Assembly: GCF_000189635.1 (NCBI RefSeq)
Contig: NW_002476509.1
Location: 41,693 to 105,692 of the forward strand
Origin: Tetrahymena thermophila SB210
Lineage: Eukaryota > Ciliophora > Oligohymenophorea > Hymenostomatida > Tetrahymenidae
DNA: 64,000 bases
Reading direction: 5' to 3'
Each line of letters opens with the position of its first letter. Positions within the stretch are counted from its first letter, which is position 1. Under the pieces are notes generated by a model that was not told where the DNA came from, ran no database searches, and saw only the letters and a program-made list of their open reading frames with translations. A program made the translations under genes and the position numbers. Shown piece after piece: positions 1 to 12,279 of the stretch.

Positions 1-167
1 TAATTAATTTAAAAGAGTATTAGTTGAATCAAGAAATAAATATTTAATTTTTATAATAAATTTTAATTTATTTTGATTTTAAATTGTTATGAGATATTTT
101 TTATAATAAATTACAGTTTTTTATTTCTAAACTAAATAATAATAATAATAAATAATTGATTTATGTT

Positions 168-2485
168 TCACTCTTCTTCTTAGTTTAATTTTTATTTGAT
201 TTATTCTGGAGTGTAAATAATTGCTTATTCAGCGTTTGTACTAGACAAATCTATATAATCATTAATATCTAAATTGAATTTATCTGCTAATTATTTAGCG
301 TTTTAAGGGATATCAGAAAGCTCATTTCCATTAAAAATTTTCTTTGTATATTCATTTAATTCATTATAAAAAACAGCATATCTTTTTAATAGCTCTTCTA
401 ATATTTTTTATTTTAATTTATATCTTTGTTGCTCATCTTAAATCAGATAACGATCTCTAAATAAGATTTCTTTGATTAAAATAAGATTAATTTTAATATT
501 TTTTAAATAAATTAAAAATTTACTCTTAGAAACAGGTGTTTGTAGATTTAGTAAGAATACAAAAGCACGTTTTGCATTCACAATAAGTAATTTGAAACTT
601 TCTTCTTGGTCTTTCTTGTTAACTCTTTCTTAAACATTGTTTTCGAAATTTTCAATTTTTCCTAGCTTGAGAAGCTCATGCAAGTTGCACAAACTTATGA
701 ATGTAAGATAGTCGTCTACTTGAGTTTCATACTCGTTTAGTCTTACTTCTAGCTCTCTTGAATTAGCTGCATATTAATTAAGTTCTTAAACTAAATACAT
801 ATAAACGTTAGCACTAAAAATACAAGTAGGAATTGATTTTTTGCTCACTTTTTATTCAATTAAATTTTCTAATGGATGTAAAAACTACAAAATTGATAAA
901 TCTTGATATCTTTATGGTTCTTAGAAAATGATTTTAAAGACATTATTAACCTTTTCGACAAGATCAACAATACATTAATAAGCTGCAATTCTTTGGATAT
1001 CAAATTTAGTATTTAATAGAATATCAGCTTCGTTGCTCAAGTTGTGCCTAATGAGCGAATTAGTTTGGTTTATTAATTTTTAGACAAGTAAAATACTTAG
1101 CATTTTCCTATCATTAGAAAAACTTATCTTTTCATCAGATATTTTTTGCTAAGAGTTTTAGTTACTATTAGAAGATGATGATTACTACTAAAGTTAAGGT
1201 ACTTAACCCAAAGATGTGGTTCTTTCTCTTAATTCTTACTAAATTAATTCACTATCTTTCAAGTCTTCCTCAGTAATATTCATGCTATTCATAAAATTAA
1301 TTTTATTTCTTTCCAAGCATTCTCTAATTTTAAACACTAAATAAATTGTAAAAATGTTTAAGTAAAACTAAATTAGATTTTCAATGAATTTTATTATTAC
1401 TTTCATAAAAATCTTTTTCAACAATTAATGATCTTTCTACTCTTAAAAGTATCTCAACAAAAAGCTCATCAGCTACATCCAAGGCTTTCATAATAGCTTA
1501 GTTTTCATCAAATACATCTAAAAAATATTTATATTTTGTTAAAATTTAAATAGCTAAAAATCAATATATATTTACCTCTCATAAAGGCCTTTTCATTCCT
1601 AATAATTTCAAAAAATGATAAAAATAACTCATTCAAAAATATGTTCATCTTTGTTGTCATTGAATAATTGATTTTATTTTTTAAAGGTGTTAGCTTCTCT
1701 TTAATTATTTATTTTCTGTGTTTATAAAGCACTTCTAAAAATTTCAAATATCCCTCTTCATTTTCTTCTAAAGATTATCTAAATAGCTTCAAAGATTATG
1801 GCTATGATTTTTATATGCTTGTATGCAATGCTTTGATCATTCTACTCAAACCAACACTTCTAATTTCATTAAAATTCTTCATTAAACTATTCCTTAATCC
1901 TTATTCAGGCGAATCAACTATTTTTTTAAAGTAGAAATTAACAAAAGAATTCAAATAATAAAATAAAATTATAATACCTTTGCCAAGTTCATCATACAGC
2001 TATTTAAGAGCTTCTATTGATTGGAAAGCCTTAAAAAACTTCTCATCAATAACTTCACTATGTAGTAAATGCCTAATTAAATCGCTGTCTATGTGAGAAT
2101 CGTCAAATAATTTATCTAAAATTTTTTTCTTTTCTTAAAGTTCATCTTCTCTCAATTAAAGTTTTTCAATTTTAAAGAGATGAGATCTATTTTAATATTT
2201 AAGGACAGAGCTTAAATCATCAATTTTATTGAGACTGTGATTTAATTCTGCAGAATAATCGCTTATTTGCTATATTGTGTCATATAGAGGCTTGTAATTG
2301 CTTAAAAACTACTCACAGCTATAAATGAAAATTTATTACAAATTATCATTAACAGTTTCTTTAGACAGTTTCTAAGAAACATCTATATCACTTTAATTTA
2401 TGTTAATCAAAAACTATTCAAAATCGGAATCATCCAGATCTATATTAGTAAGATCTTCTGTTCCTATTTCCCTAATAGCTGCCAT
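168..2485 (-). CDS. COG6: Conserved oligomeric Golgi complex subunit 6 (COG6-like)
   Basis: Four exons on the minus strand, 2485-1978, 1917-1576, 1517-1401 and 1336-168, join in frame into 711 codons ending at the TGA at 168-170. TAA/TAG are read as Gln throughout. COG6 is a lobe B subunit of the COG tether for retrograde vesicles at the Golgi; human COG6 is 657 residues. Family resemblances, recalled rather than searched: the N-terminal third is helical and contains IDEKFFKAL, matching the 'ITEDFFKAL' stretch of COG6. A middle segment has RNEKAFMRDVF and then EILLRVERSL, like 'ASEKEHLEALL' and 'RVEQVI'. The extreme C-terminus has YTPEQIKQKL, like the terminal 'RSPQQVQTLL'. There is no signal peptide or membrane segment, as expected for a peripheral Golgi protein. 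The start is the first ATG of the open frame. The gene is divergent from CFAP52. The remaining doubt is whether it could be another CATCHR-family subunit. Confidence 0.72.
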
Positions 2486-4023
2486 TTATACTATACTTTA
2501 AAACCTTTAAAAACAATAAAAACTTGCTAATTTGTATTAACTTACTACTTTGCAAAATATCTTTTTTTATTTGTAATTTGATCAAAACAAATAATTGATT
2601 GATCGAATCTAATATTTTATAAGTAAAAAATAAATAATTTCGTGGAGATACTATAATTAATCTTAATATTAATAATTCTAAAATATAAACCTATTTTATA
2701 TTTATTTTTCATAGAAATATTAAAACTTTAAGATATTAGAGTAAAAAATATTTAATTTCTAGCACCTTTAATTCTATTATTTTCCTAATAAATAAATTTA
2801 ATTTAGATAAAAATTAATTTAAACAAAACAAAAATTTGAACAATTTTATTGTAGCATATTGAAAGGTATAGTTAATTATTTATTTCAGTGATTTAAATTT
2901 GTTTAAAAAAAATAATATTTTAATGAATTTAATAATTAAAAACTCATTATTCAAAAATAAAAATCTAAAAATTTCATTTTAGTTTTATATTTAGATAAAA
3001 ATAGTTGCATAAAAATATAATTTAATGGTTATAATATAAATAAAATATATTATTGTAATTTTTTGATTTCTTTTTTTATTAAGCATTAAAAAATATCTAT
3101 TATTTCTTTTTTTCAAACTTTAAATTAAAAAAACTGGCATTCATTTTTAAGTAATAATATTTTTTGAACAAATTGATCTTGTTACTATTTCTTATTATAA
3201 AATGAAATACAATACAGCATTAACTATCTAATAAAGACTATTTTTAATTATCTCCTTTTTTAAAAATATAATTATTTGTAAATCATTTTTAACTGTAAAA
3301 TAAAAAATTTTAAATAAATAAGAATATTTAGATTTATATATTTTTTATATAATTAAAGTTAATTCTTCTAATATATTTTAATTTATTTAAATTAAAACTC
3401 TTTGGTAGGTTTTTTTGGATTTAAAAATAATTAGAAAATAAAATTTGATCGAAATTTTAAAAGTTGAGATATCTTTTTTAAAATTGATATGGATTGCTTT
3501 TTTAGAATGAAAGGTTAACGATGTAGATGATTGGCAATTAAAATCTTAAGAGATTTACATTCATTTGCCTATAAGTAAAAAAAGAAAAATATAACTACGA
3601 ATTGATAGATAAAATAATTCAGTTGTTTATAATGTGACTGATTGTTTGTTTGTTTGTATACTAAGAAAATAAATATCATTTAGATTATTTAAAGTAAAAT
3701 GAAATGATTGATTTGTTTATTAATTAATTGATCAATTGATTGATTATAATGAACGAATGATTAGAATGATCTATATTTATGTATTTGATTTTTGTATTTT
3801 TTTTTTTGAAATTTGTTTAGCTGTAAAAAAATCAATCAATCAATCAGTTTTAAAGAGAAACTGTTTTCGAAACAACTAAAAAAATATTTGTAAATAAAAA
3901 TAAAAATAAAAAGAGATTCTTTATTATAATTCAAAAGAAGACATCACATTAAAAACAAACAAACAAACAAACAAAAATTTAGTAAAGAGTGCAGTTATAT
4001 AATTTGTAATAGATTAAGGTATA
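2486..4023. other. Divergent intergenic region between COG6 and CFAP52
   Basis: About 1.5 kb of AT-rich DNA between two divergently transcribed genes, so it should hold both promoters. I see no open frame with coding character on either strand. It contains short simple-sequence runs: TTTG repeats near 3641-3658, GATT/AATT-type runs near 3715-3750, and a CAAA tract at 3953-3975 just upstream of the CFAP52 start. No defined promoter element could be identified. Confidence 0.6.
3953..3975 (+). repeat. (CAAA)n tract in the CFAP52 5' leader
   Basis: About five CAAA units lie some 50 bases upstream of the CFAP52 ATG. Similar tracts precede the ATP synthase delta, RINT1-like and ribophorin II genes in this window. 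They probably lie within the transcribed leader, but no transcript boundary can be read from the sequence. Confidence 0.7.
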
Positions 4024-6934
4024 ATGGAGAAAGAACTCGATATTCAAGCAGTTATTGGTTTCACTGGTACAAAATCATTTTTTCTCTTTTTAATACTAAA
4101 TACTTAACTCTTAGTCTTATTTTGTCTCATGCATAGGCCTTCATTGAGGAATAACTAAGCCATTAAATTTGAATTATTAAAATTTTAATCAAATAAATGT
4201 CAAATATGATGATAAAATTTTATCGATTAAATGAGTGTTTCAAGGAAACTTATCAAAATAATTAAGAACAATCTATTAATTGCAACCATTTAATGTATTT
4301 TGCGTTTATAATTTATAGGTAAAGTCAACGAAGGTTTGATTTTGCACCCTGATAATGAACATTTGATTTATCCCTTAGGTTCAACTATTGTTGTCCGTCA
4401 TATTATTTCGCGTAGCCAAACATTTTTGAGAGGTCATGACAACCAAATCTCAATTATCACTGTCTCTAAGACTGGTAAATATATCGCATCTGGCTAAAAG
4501 ACTTATATGGGATTTTAAGCTGACATTATTATTTGGGATTTTGAAACCCGCAGTCTTATGCATCGTCTCAAGCTCCACAAAGGTAAAAATAACAAATACA
4601 AATATTTTTTCATAGATAGCTAAAATGGATCTAACAGTTCAACTGATTTATTACATTTAGCAAAATATCCAAAAATGAATTTATTTATTTGCTTATTATT
4701 CGCTTCCTTTTATTAGCTTGCATTTTATAATTTCTAAGTTATTTTTTCTAAGAATAATTGTTTTATTATTTTAAATAGTTCTCATTCAAAGTTTGTCATT
4801 CTGCTGCAATGAACAATATTTAGCTTCTCTCGGTGGATAAGACGATAAGAATATGATGATTGTTTGGGATGTAGAATAAGGAAAAGCCCTCTATGGAGCT
4901 CCCAACAGAGATGTAGTAAATCAAATCAAATTCTTTAACAATTCAGATGATAAAATTATTGCAGTTCTTAACAATGGTGTACAAATTTTAACAATCGATA
5001 AGGCAAACAAGAAGGTAATTAAATTCAAACTTAAATTTGGATATTTGCAATAGCCTAGCATAAAAAGCTTTTATTAAATGCAACTATTAAAAAATAAAGT
5101 GTTCTTGAATGTAATTAAAATATTTTTGATTATTAGGTCAAATCTTTAGATGTTAACTTTGGTAATATTAAGAGACAATATACCTGCGTTGCTATTGATC
5201 CTAGCGATACTTATTGTTATTGCGGTACTAAGACTGGTGATGTTTTTGAAGTAATACTTTTCAAACTAAGTTTTGCAGTTTTTGAAATTATTTTTTTTAA
5301 TAATAGATTAATATTGAAAGAGCCATCTTCAAAAGACTTGGTCCTGTTAAAAAACTCTTCTCTCTCGGAATAGGTACTCTTGGTCTCCTTCCTAACGGTG
5401 ATATTATTGTTGGTGCAGGAGATGGTACTGTTGCTAAATTAAGTATTCAAAATATGTAAGTCTTATCTCAATCTGAAGTTTTGGGTGCAGTTACTTCAAT
5501 TTCATTTACAGGAGACTATACTCACTTCTTCTGTGGTACATCTTAAGTAAAATGAATTACATTTATTAGAATTAAACATAAATTAATTAATAAAATATAA
5601 AGTCTAACATATATTGGATCGATACTGAAAAGTTGAATCCTGAATTGAGAAATACTTGTCACTATGAACGTATTAATGACATTGCTTTCCCTTATAATTA
5701 TTCTGATGTTTTTGCCACTTGCTCCACCACTGATATTCGTGTTTGGAATGCCCGTAATCGTTAGGAACTCCTCCGTATTCAAGTTCCTAACCTCGAATGT
5801 TATTGTGTAACCTTTATGAATGATGGAAAATCAATCATTTCAGGGTAATTTTTATTTTCTTTCATTAAATAAAACTTTTAAACTAAAATTATTCTTTTTT
5901 AAAAAGTTGGAATGATGGTAAAATAAGAGCTTTCTTACCCTAATCTGGTAAATTATTGTATGTTATTTCTGATGCTCATATTCACGGTGTAACTGCTCTT
6001 TCCACTACAAGTGATTGCTAGAGGTATTATTTTTTATTAATTTACTTATCTACATACTTTTAACATGCAAACTTATATTTAAAAATTATTTAATTTTAAA
6101 AAAGAATTGTTTCTGGTGGTAGTGAAGGAGAAGTCAGAGTTTGGGTAATCAATAAACAAACTCAAGTAATGAAGGCATCCATGAAAGAACACAGAGGCCG
6201 TGTCTGGTCTATCCAAGTAAAGAAGAATAACGACTAGGCTGTTAGTGCAAGTGCTGATGGTTCTTGCATTATTTGGGATTTGAAAACTTTCACTCGTTTA
6301 ATGTGTCTCTTTGAATCTACTCTTTTCAAGCAAGTTCTCTATCACCCTGAAGAGTCTCAATTGCTCACTACAGGTTCTGATAGAAAGATTACTTATTGGG
6401 AAATTTATGATGGCCAAGCTATTAGAATGCTTGATGGATCTGAAGAAGGAGAAGTTAATGCTCTTTCCATTACAAAGTAAGAATTTCTTTTAATTTACAT
6501 CAAATTTTGATTAATTTATTTTATTTTAAATTTTTAAAGGGAAGGTGAACATTTCGTTTCAGGTGGTGAAGACAAATTAGTTAAGTTGTGGGGATATGAT
6601 GAAGGTATTAAGTATTATTCAGGTACTGGTCACTCAGGCGCTATCACTAGAGTAAAAATTCATATTAAAAATATTAATTTAACTTATATATTTTAAAATA
6701 AAGCTTCAAATCAGCCCTGATCAAAGAACTGTAGTTTCAGTTGGTGCTGAAGGTGCTATTTTTATTTGGAAGATGCCCGAAGAAGTTGTCCATGCCAGAG
6801 CTGATAACGAATTACCAACCATTTCAAAGGAAAAGCATAATAATACTTAGAATCAAGGTGATAATAAAAGCTCACACTCTCAATAACACTCTTAAGTATC
6901 TGGAGCATCAAAGGGATCTCAAAAGCGTTATTGA
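4024..6934 (+). CDS. CFAP52: CFAP52 (WDR16), axonemal WD40 microtubule inner protein
   Basis: Ten exons: 4024-4066, 4319-4582, 4779-5014, 5137-5250, 5307-5546, 5603-5844, 5907-6023, 6105-6476, 6540-6651 and 6704-6934. All phases close to give 656 residues ending in TGA. The protein consists of WD40 repeats forming two beta-propellers. It follows CFAP52/WDR16 of animals and algae closely: 'GFTGKVNEGLILHPD' at the start, 'YPLGSTIVV', 'ASGQKTYMGFQADIIIWD' in the first propeller, and 'YHPEESQLLTTGSDRKITYW' in the second. CFAP52 is a conserved protein inside the B-tubule of ciliary doublets, which fits a ciliated cell. A tail of about 50 residues rich in Ser, Gln and Asn follows the last repeat and is absent from the vertebrate protein as I recall it. 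Introns are short and AT-rich. Confidence is high because the similarity runs the full length. Confidence 0.94.
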
Positions 6935-8546
6935 AAAATGTTATTAAATTATTTGAAGCCAAGGAAGCACTTAAAACTTTTTAAGCTCCAAAATTTTTAT
7001 ATTCTGGTTTTAGTTAATGAGTATGTCAGGATAATCCATTAATTATATATAAATTATTAAAAATAATTCATTAAGCTGAAAAGGAAATGAGCATAGATAA
7101 TTAATATCAATTAAATCTCTTAGTATGATACAAAATTTACTTACTCTATTACTTTTTGTATTAATTTATGTAACTCTGTATTATTATCCACAAATATTTT
7201 TCCTTTCATCATGAGATATTAAAATCACTAAAACCATTTATTCTATTTCTTAATTTATAAAATTTAAATTTATTCATATTTCAATGAATTATTTATTAAA
7301 AATTACCTTATGATTATTAAATCTTTTTAGTATTGAATGCTTCTCAGTAAATTTCAAAATAATTTCAGACAAATCTTAATCAAAAAAATAAAGAGTTATT
7401 AAAGATTTTTTAAAATTTTAATTTTCCAAAAATTAGCTTAAATTTAAGTATTACTTGATATATGTATGATAATATTCTTAATTTTAACTCGAAATGTTAT
7501 AAAAAAACAAATTATGGTATTAATTTTATAATTCCTCTAAAATTATACAATAAAAATTAGTAAATATTTTCAAAATAAAAAATCTATCAATTTTAAATTA
7601 ACTAAAGTAAATAAATTTAATTATAAATATTTAAAGATAAACTGTGAGATGATTCAGATTGGATATATAAAAGAAGCAAATTTTGGATTAATCAAGTTTA
7701 AATTAATTATAAAAGTGATTAATTAAATAAAATATTTATCATTAAATGCTGTTTGAAGTATATTAATAGTAAAAATAAAATCTTTATTTTGGAAATTTCA
7801 ATTAAAATCTTCTTGATCAGATATTTTGATAAAAATTTTTATTTACTTTATTTAAGATTTGTATCTTATCGTACTTTAATTCAAATATAAACATTAATTA
7901 AATTGCCATAAATTAAATTTTTTATTTATTTCTCAATGAACTTAATAAAACAACTTAATCTAAAGTCTAATTTTAAGTTGAAAGTTGATAAATTTTTAGA
8001 TTAAAATAATTTATTAAAAAAAAATGAAGTAATGAGGAATAGAATTAATATATTAAAAGAATTTTCTTTGAAATGTATTTAGATTGAAGATATTCGATAT
8101 TCATTTAAAAATTAGATATATTTGATTGGATCCGTTTATATTAATTAATATATCTATCTATCTAATAATAATAATTATTTATTTTTTAATGAATTAAAAG
8201 AAAATAACTAAGAAATAGCTTCATATTATATGTAAAATAAATGCGAATTTCTTGTTTGTAATTTGTGTATCTTCTCATTATCATAAAAATATGTTTTGAT
8301 ATTATAAAATAAATGAGTAAATATTCGCCTTTATAATTAATATCAAAATGATATAATGCAGGAGAATGCAATAAACAATATATTGAAAGCAAACAAGCAA
8401 GCAAACAAACAAGCAACAGAGGAAAAGAAAAAGAAAAATCAAAAATAAAAGAAGGAAAGGAAAGACTCAGCTGAGATTAAAAAAACAAAAAATAAATTAA
8501 TAAAATAAAAGCAACAAATTTTAGGAAGAAAATAAATAAGGAAGAA
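6935..8546. other. Intergenic region, no gene seen
   Basis: About 1.6 kb of AT-rich DNA between two plus-strand genes. It holds the 3' region of CFAP52 and the promoter and leader of the ATP synthase gene. Stop-free stretches are short and lack coding character. A CAAA/CAAG tract lies at 8391-8416. Confidence 0.6.
8391..8416 (+). repeat. CAAA/CAAG tract upstream of the ATP synthase delta gene
   Basis: A run of CAAA and CAAG units about 130 bases before the ATG at 8547, followed by a purine-rich leader. It is comparable to the tracts upstream of CFAP52, RINT1-like and RPN2. Confidence 0.6.
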
Positions 8547-9639
8547 ATGTTCACCAGATTCGTTACTTAGCCAACTTTACTCACCCAAACCCAAAGAGCT
8601 TTGTTCTCTGCTTTGACCAAGAAGCAAAAAATGGAAGTTACTTTGAGAACTCCCTACAAGGAATATTTAGCCAACTTTGACGGCTTCAGCAGAATCACTG
8701 CTAAGACCAACGAAGCTTCTTTAGTTATTCAAAATAAAACCCCTGCTTCCTTGTATGTTTTACCTCCTGGTCCTCTTAAGATTAGATTTACTTCTGAAGT
8801 CAAGAATGTTTCAGGTGATTTCCTCCACACTGGTGGTTGGGTCATTGTCCATGCGTAATAATTTAATAAGAGATAACACAAAAACATTCATACAAACATA
8901 TAAAAATTTATTTCCAATCTGATAGCCGATTTGCAGAAAGATATTCAATAATAGGAAAAACAAATTTGCAATTAAAAAAAGGAAAATTGTGAAGCAAAAG
9001 TCTAAAAATTTAATAGTTAATAAATTAAAATGATGAATATAAATATTATAAAGTCTACACAAATGTATGCGAAATTATTTTCATCTTATATCCTAAAAAA
9101 ATAATTTAAAAAGAATTAATGCAATTTCGATCTTTTAAAAACACTCGAAATGTACAGATAATTTTTTTTTTGAGAAAGGAGCTAATAGAATGAGTAAATA
9201 AATGAACAAATAAAAATATTTGATGTTATCTAGAAAAAGATCTGATGAATTTACATTTAAATTTTCAAAAATTAAAACTTTGGAAAAGATAGATTGAAAA
9301 TTACTAATAAAAATATCAATCGATCGACTGATTTATGTGGAAATAAAAAAGATATCACTTTTATTACAATAGCAATAACAATTGCTTCGAGAAAAGATTT
9401 ATATGATTAAAATTATTTATTTTTTTATAATATTAACCAAATTTTTAACTTAAATTTTAAATTAAATTAGCGATAATACTTGTGAAATCAATGTTATGGA
9501 TTTATTCGATAGAAAGGAAGTTAGAGCTGATCAATTCGAAAAGGGTAACATCTAAGATCTTGATACTTTGGCTGGTAAATACGCTGCTAAGTCCAGAAAG
9601 AGCACTGTTAGACTTTTTACTAAGGCTACCACTTAATGA
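8547..9639 (+). CDS. ATP16: Mitochondrial F1Fo ATP synthase subunit delta (bacterial epsilon homologue)
   Basis: Two exons, 8547-8854 and 9471-9639, encode 158 residues; the codon split at the junction gives Ala. The first roughly 25 residues (MFTRFVTQPTLLTQTQ) lack acidic residues and carry Arg, Thr and Gln, as expected of a mitochondrial presequence. The mature part starts 'MEVTLRTPYKEYL' and runs through the beta-sandwich domain: 'GFSRITAKTNEA', then 'ASLYVLPPGPLKIRF', then 'HTGGWVIVHADNTCEINV'. This is the order seen in F1 delta/epsilon subunits, including the conserved glycine-rich turn before the last strands. It is followed by a short helical C-terminus. The subunit belongs to the F1 central stalk. 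The frame ends TAATGA, with TAA read as Gln before the stop. The 616-base intron (8855-9470) is long compared with most others here. Codon use is C-richer than in its neighbours, consistent with high expression. Confidence 0.88.
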
Positions 9640-12279
9640 TCAAACTGTTTGATTAATTTTAAAGCAAATTTAGGCTCATAATTTAAAAATAAATTTCAAG
9701 CAATCAGCCATTAAATAAGCACTAAATAACTAGATAAAGGCAAAGATTTATATATATCTAACACTGATCTTAGAATAGTTTATCTAAAATTTTGTGATTA
9801 TGATTTGTGTTGCTCGTTTTTAGTATTTCTCTGGTTATTCTATCATCAAAATCAATTTAGTCTTCCACCTATATCTACTTAATATTCATTATTCTGCTAA
9901 ATAAATTCGGAAATAAAGTTGAAAAAATTAAATTAGAATATTAAGCATAGATTATTATCTAAATCAGCTTTAAATTAATATTTTTATTTTCCTATATAAA
10001 ATTTAGCACTATGTTAAAATATTAAATTAAATGAATCAACTATATTAAATTTAAAAAGGATCATCATAAGTAAATCAAAAAATTAAAAACCATTTTTGAC
10101 TTTATTTTTAAAATAAAAATAAACCATCCATATCAATATCTCTAATACTAAATTATTTATTAAAATTAAAATTTTAAATAATATAAATAAATTATTTCAA
10201 TAATCAAATTTTTTAAAAAAAATAAAAATAAAAAAAATTCAATTTTTTTTTTTTTCAGTTAAATAAAATAAATAAATTGTTTAAAAGTAAAAATGTTGCT
10301 GAAAGATCAAACTTCTTTATTTAAAATATTAATATTGATAATTATTTTTAATTTTTCTCATTCGCTTTTGGTAAGAAACATAGAAATTTTCTAAATATGG
10401 AGCTTTAATTTTCTATATTTTGTAGATACAAAGAAAAATAATAAAATACTAACAAACTCTAATATAAAATTTAAGTTATTTTTTCTATTTTTTAATTGAA
10501 ATGAGTTTGTTTTCATATAAATTTTTAATTTTTATATTATCACTTATTTTGACAAATATTTTTAAAATACTATTCAACTATTAAATTTGAAAATCTAATT
10601 CACTTCATCCAAAATAATATATTTTTACTGGTATCTATCTATCTTTAATTTAAAAAATAATAATAAATTGATAGTTTAAAATGAGTAATTTACTTTAATT
10701 TTTCTACATTTCGAATATATGTTTTTTATATTTATAATAATGATTTTATATTCTGTAAATTTTTAATCATAGAATAACAAAAGCAATTTTTGTAAATAAA
10801 AGTAGTATCACCTTTACAATTATGTCAGAATCATTTATATTTTATCTTATTTTTATAGAAAGTATTTACTTTTTTTGGATATTTTGAAAAGAAAGTAATT
10901 TTAATTTTCTATATTTTATAAATTGAAATTTATTAAAATCAATCAATTTAATCACAATATATTAACAGTTATTTTTACTTGTTCAACCTTTTTTTGTAGT
11001 TTTAAAATTAAGTTAAGAATGATGTATGTATATTTTATTTTATAGAAATTATTTACTTTTCAGATACTTTAATTATAAATTAATATAAATTTTCTAAACA
11101 TTTTTAAACTGCAATTATAACTCTTAAAGAATAAGTCTTTAATCAAAATATAATAAAAGTAATTTTTGCAAGACAACCATTTTTATCAGTTTAATATTTA
11201 TATCTGCATTTTTTACATTTTATTTTATAGAAATTATTTACTTTTTAGATTCTTTAATTATATATTGGTATAAATTTTGTAAACTAAATAAAAGGCTATT
11301 TTATAATCAAATAATAATTAATAAAAAAAATTAAAGTTGGGTTGAGTCTTAAAATAGAATGAAAATACACATTAAATGCAATTTGAAATAGATATTTTAA
11401 TTCATATAAAACACTTTAAAAATTTAATCAAAAATACATTTAATTACTTTGGTAAATTCAACACAAAAATACGACTAGCAATTATCATTTTTAAATTGTT
11501 ATTAGCTATGGAAAATTATATATATGAGGCACATAATTAATATTTGAGATTCCTAAATATTCTTTTACCTTTTTTAATTGAAATTTACAAAATTTAAAAT
11601 AAATAAATATTACTAAAAAAATAATTTAGATTTAATATTCATGAATATTAATTATATTATGATATTAAAATATTTAATAATTTGTGTGCAAAACATAAGA
11701 TAAAGAAAAATAATTTAATTGTTCAAAAACAATACATTAAAAGTATTCATAAAATTTTTTTCTAGTTTTATTGTAAATCTATTCATAACTTAAGAAATTT
11801 AATCAATTAATAAATTAATTTATTCATAGATGGAATAAGGTAAAATATTTTTTGATGATTATAAAAATTGTAAATTAATATTTTTTGCATTTATTAACAT
11901 TTGTAAAACTTTCTATCAAGTAGAAAAATTAATAAAAAAAGTTTTCGCCTAGAAGTGTTTCTTTTTTTCTTCTACTTCATAAATCTACGATCTTAATTCT
12001 TAATATAAGTTTATTATATTTTTATACCAAATATTTAAAAAATTTTTTGTAAATTTTTTACAAACAAGCAAAATAAGAGAGATAGGAAGAAAATATATCT
12101 ATTTTTAAATTAACTTATTAAAAAAAATAATTTTTTGCTAAAAATATATTTCATGAATAAAATATAATTAAATCATATAAAATTTGTATTTAAATGAAAA
12201 TTTTATTTTTAAATTAAACAACAATTATAAAACTAAAAAAACGTTTTTTATAAATACAACTAACTTCATAAAAAGTGCT
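9640..12279. other. Long intergenic region with degenerate repeats
   Basis: About 2.6 kb between ATP synthase delta and the pepsin-fold gene P1, very AT-rich. A short frame at 10293 begins with a signal-peptide-like stretch but decays within about 30 codons. A diverged repeat lies at 10841-11260. I see no credible gene. The part from about 12085 belongs to the segment duplicated around P2. Confidence 0.55.
10841..11260. repeat. Three diverged copies of a ~186-bp spaced repeat
   Basis: The motif TTATAGAAA[G/T]TATTTACTTTT, with T-rich flanks, occurs near 10853, 11041 and 11226, a spacing of about 186 bases. Flanking sequence (for example 'AAAG[C/T]AATTTTTG') is also loosely repeated near 10778 and 11157. 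This looks like an old tandem duplication of non-coding or decayed sequence. Confidence 0.4.

Noticed and set aside
5543..5782. 79-codon minus-strand frame within CFAP52
   Set aside because: It lies antisense to a confirmed WD40 exon and has no independent support.
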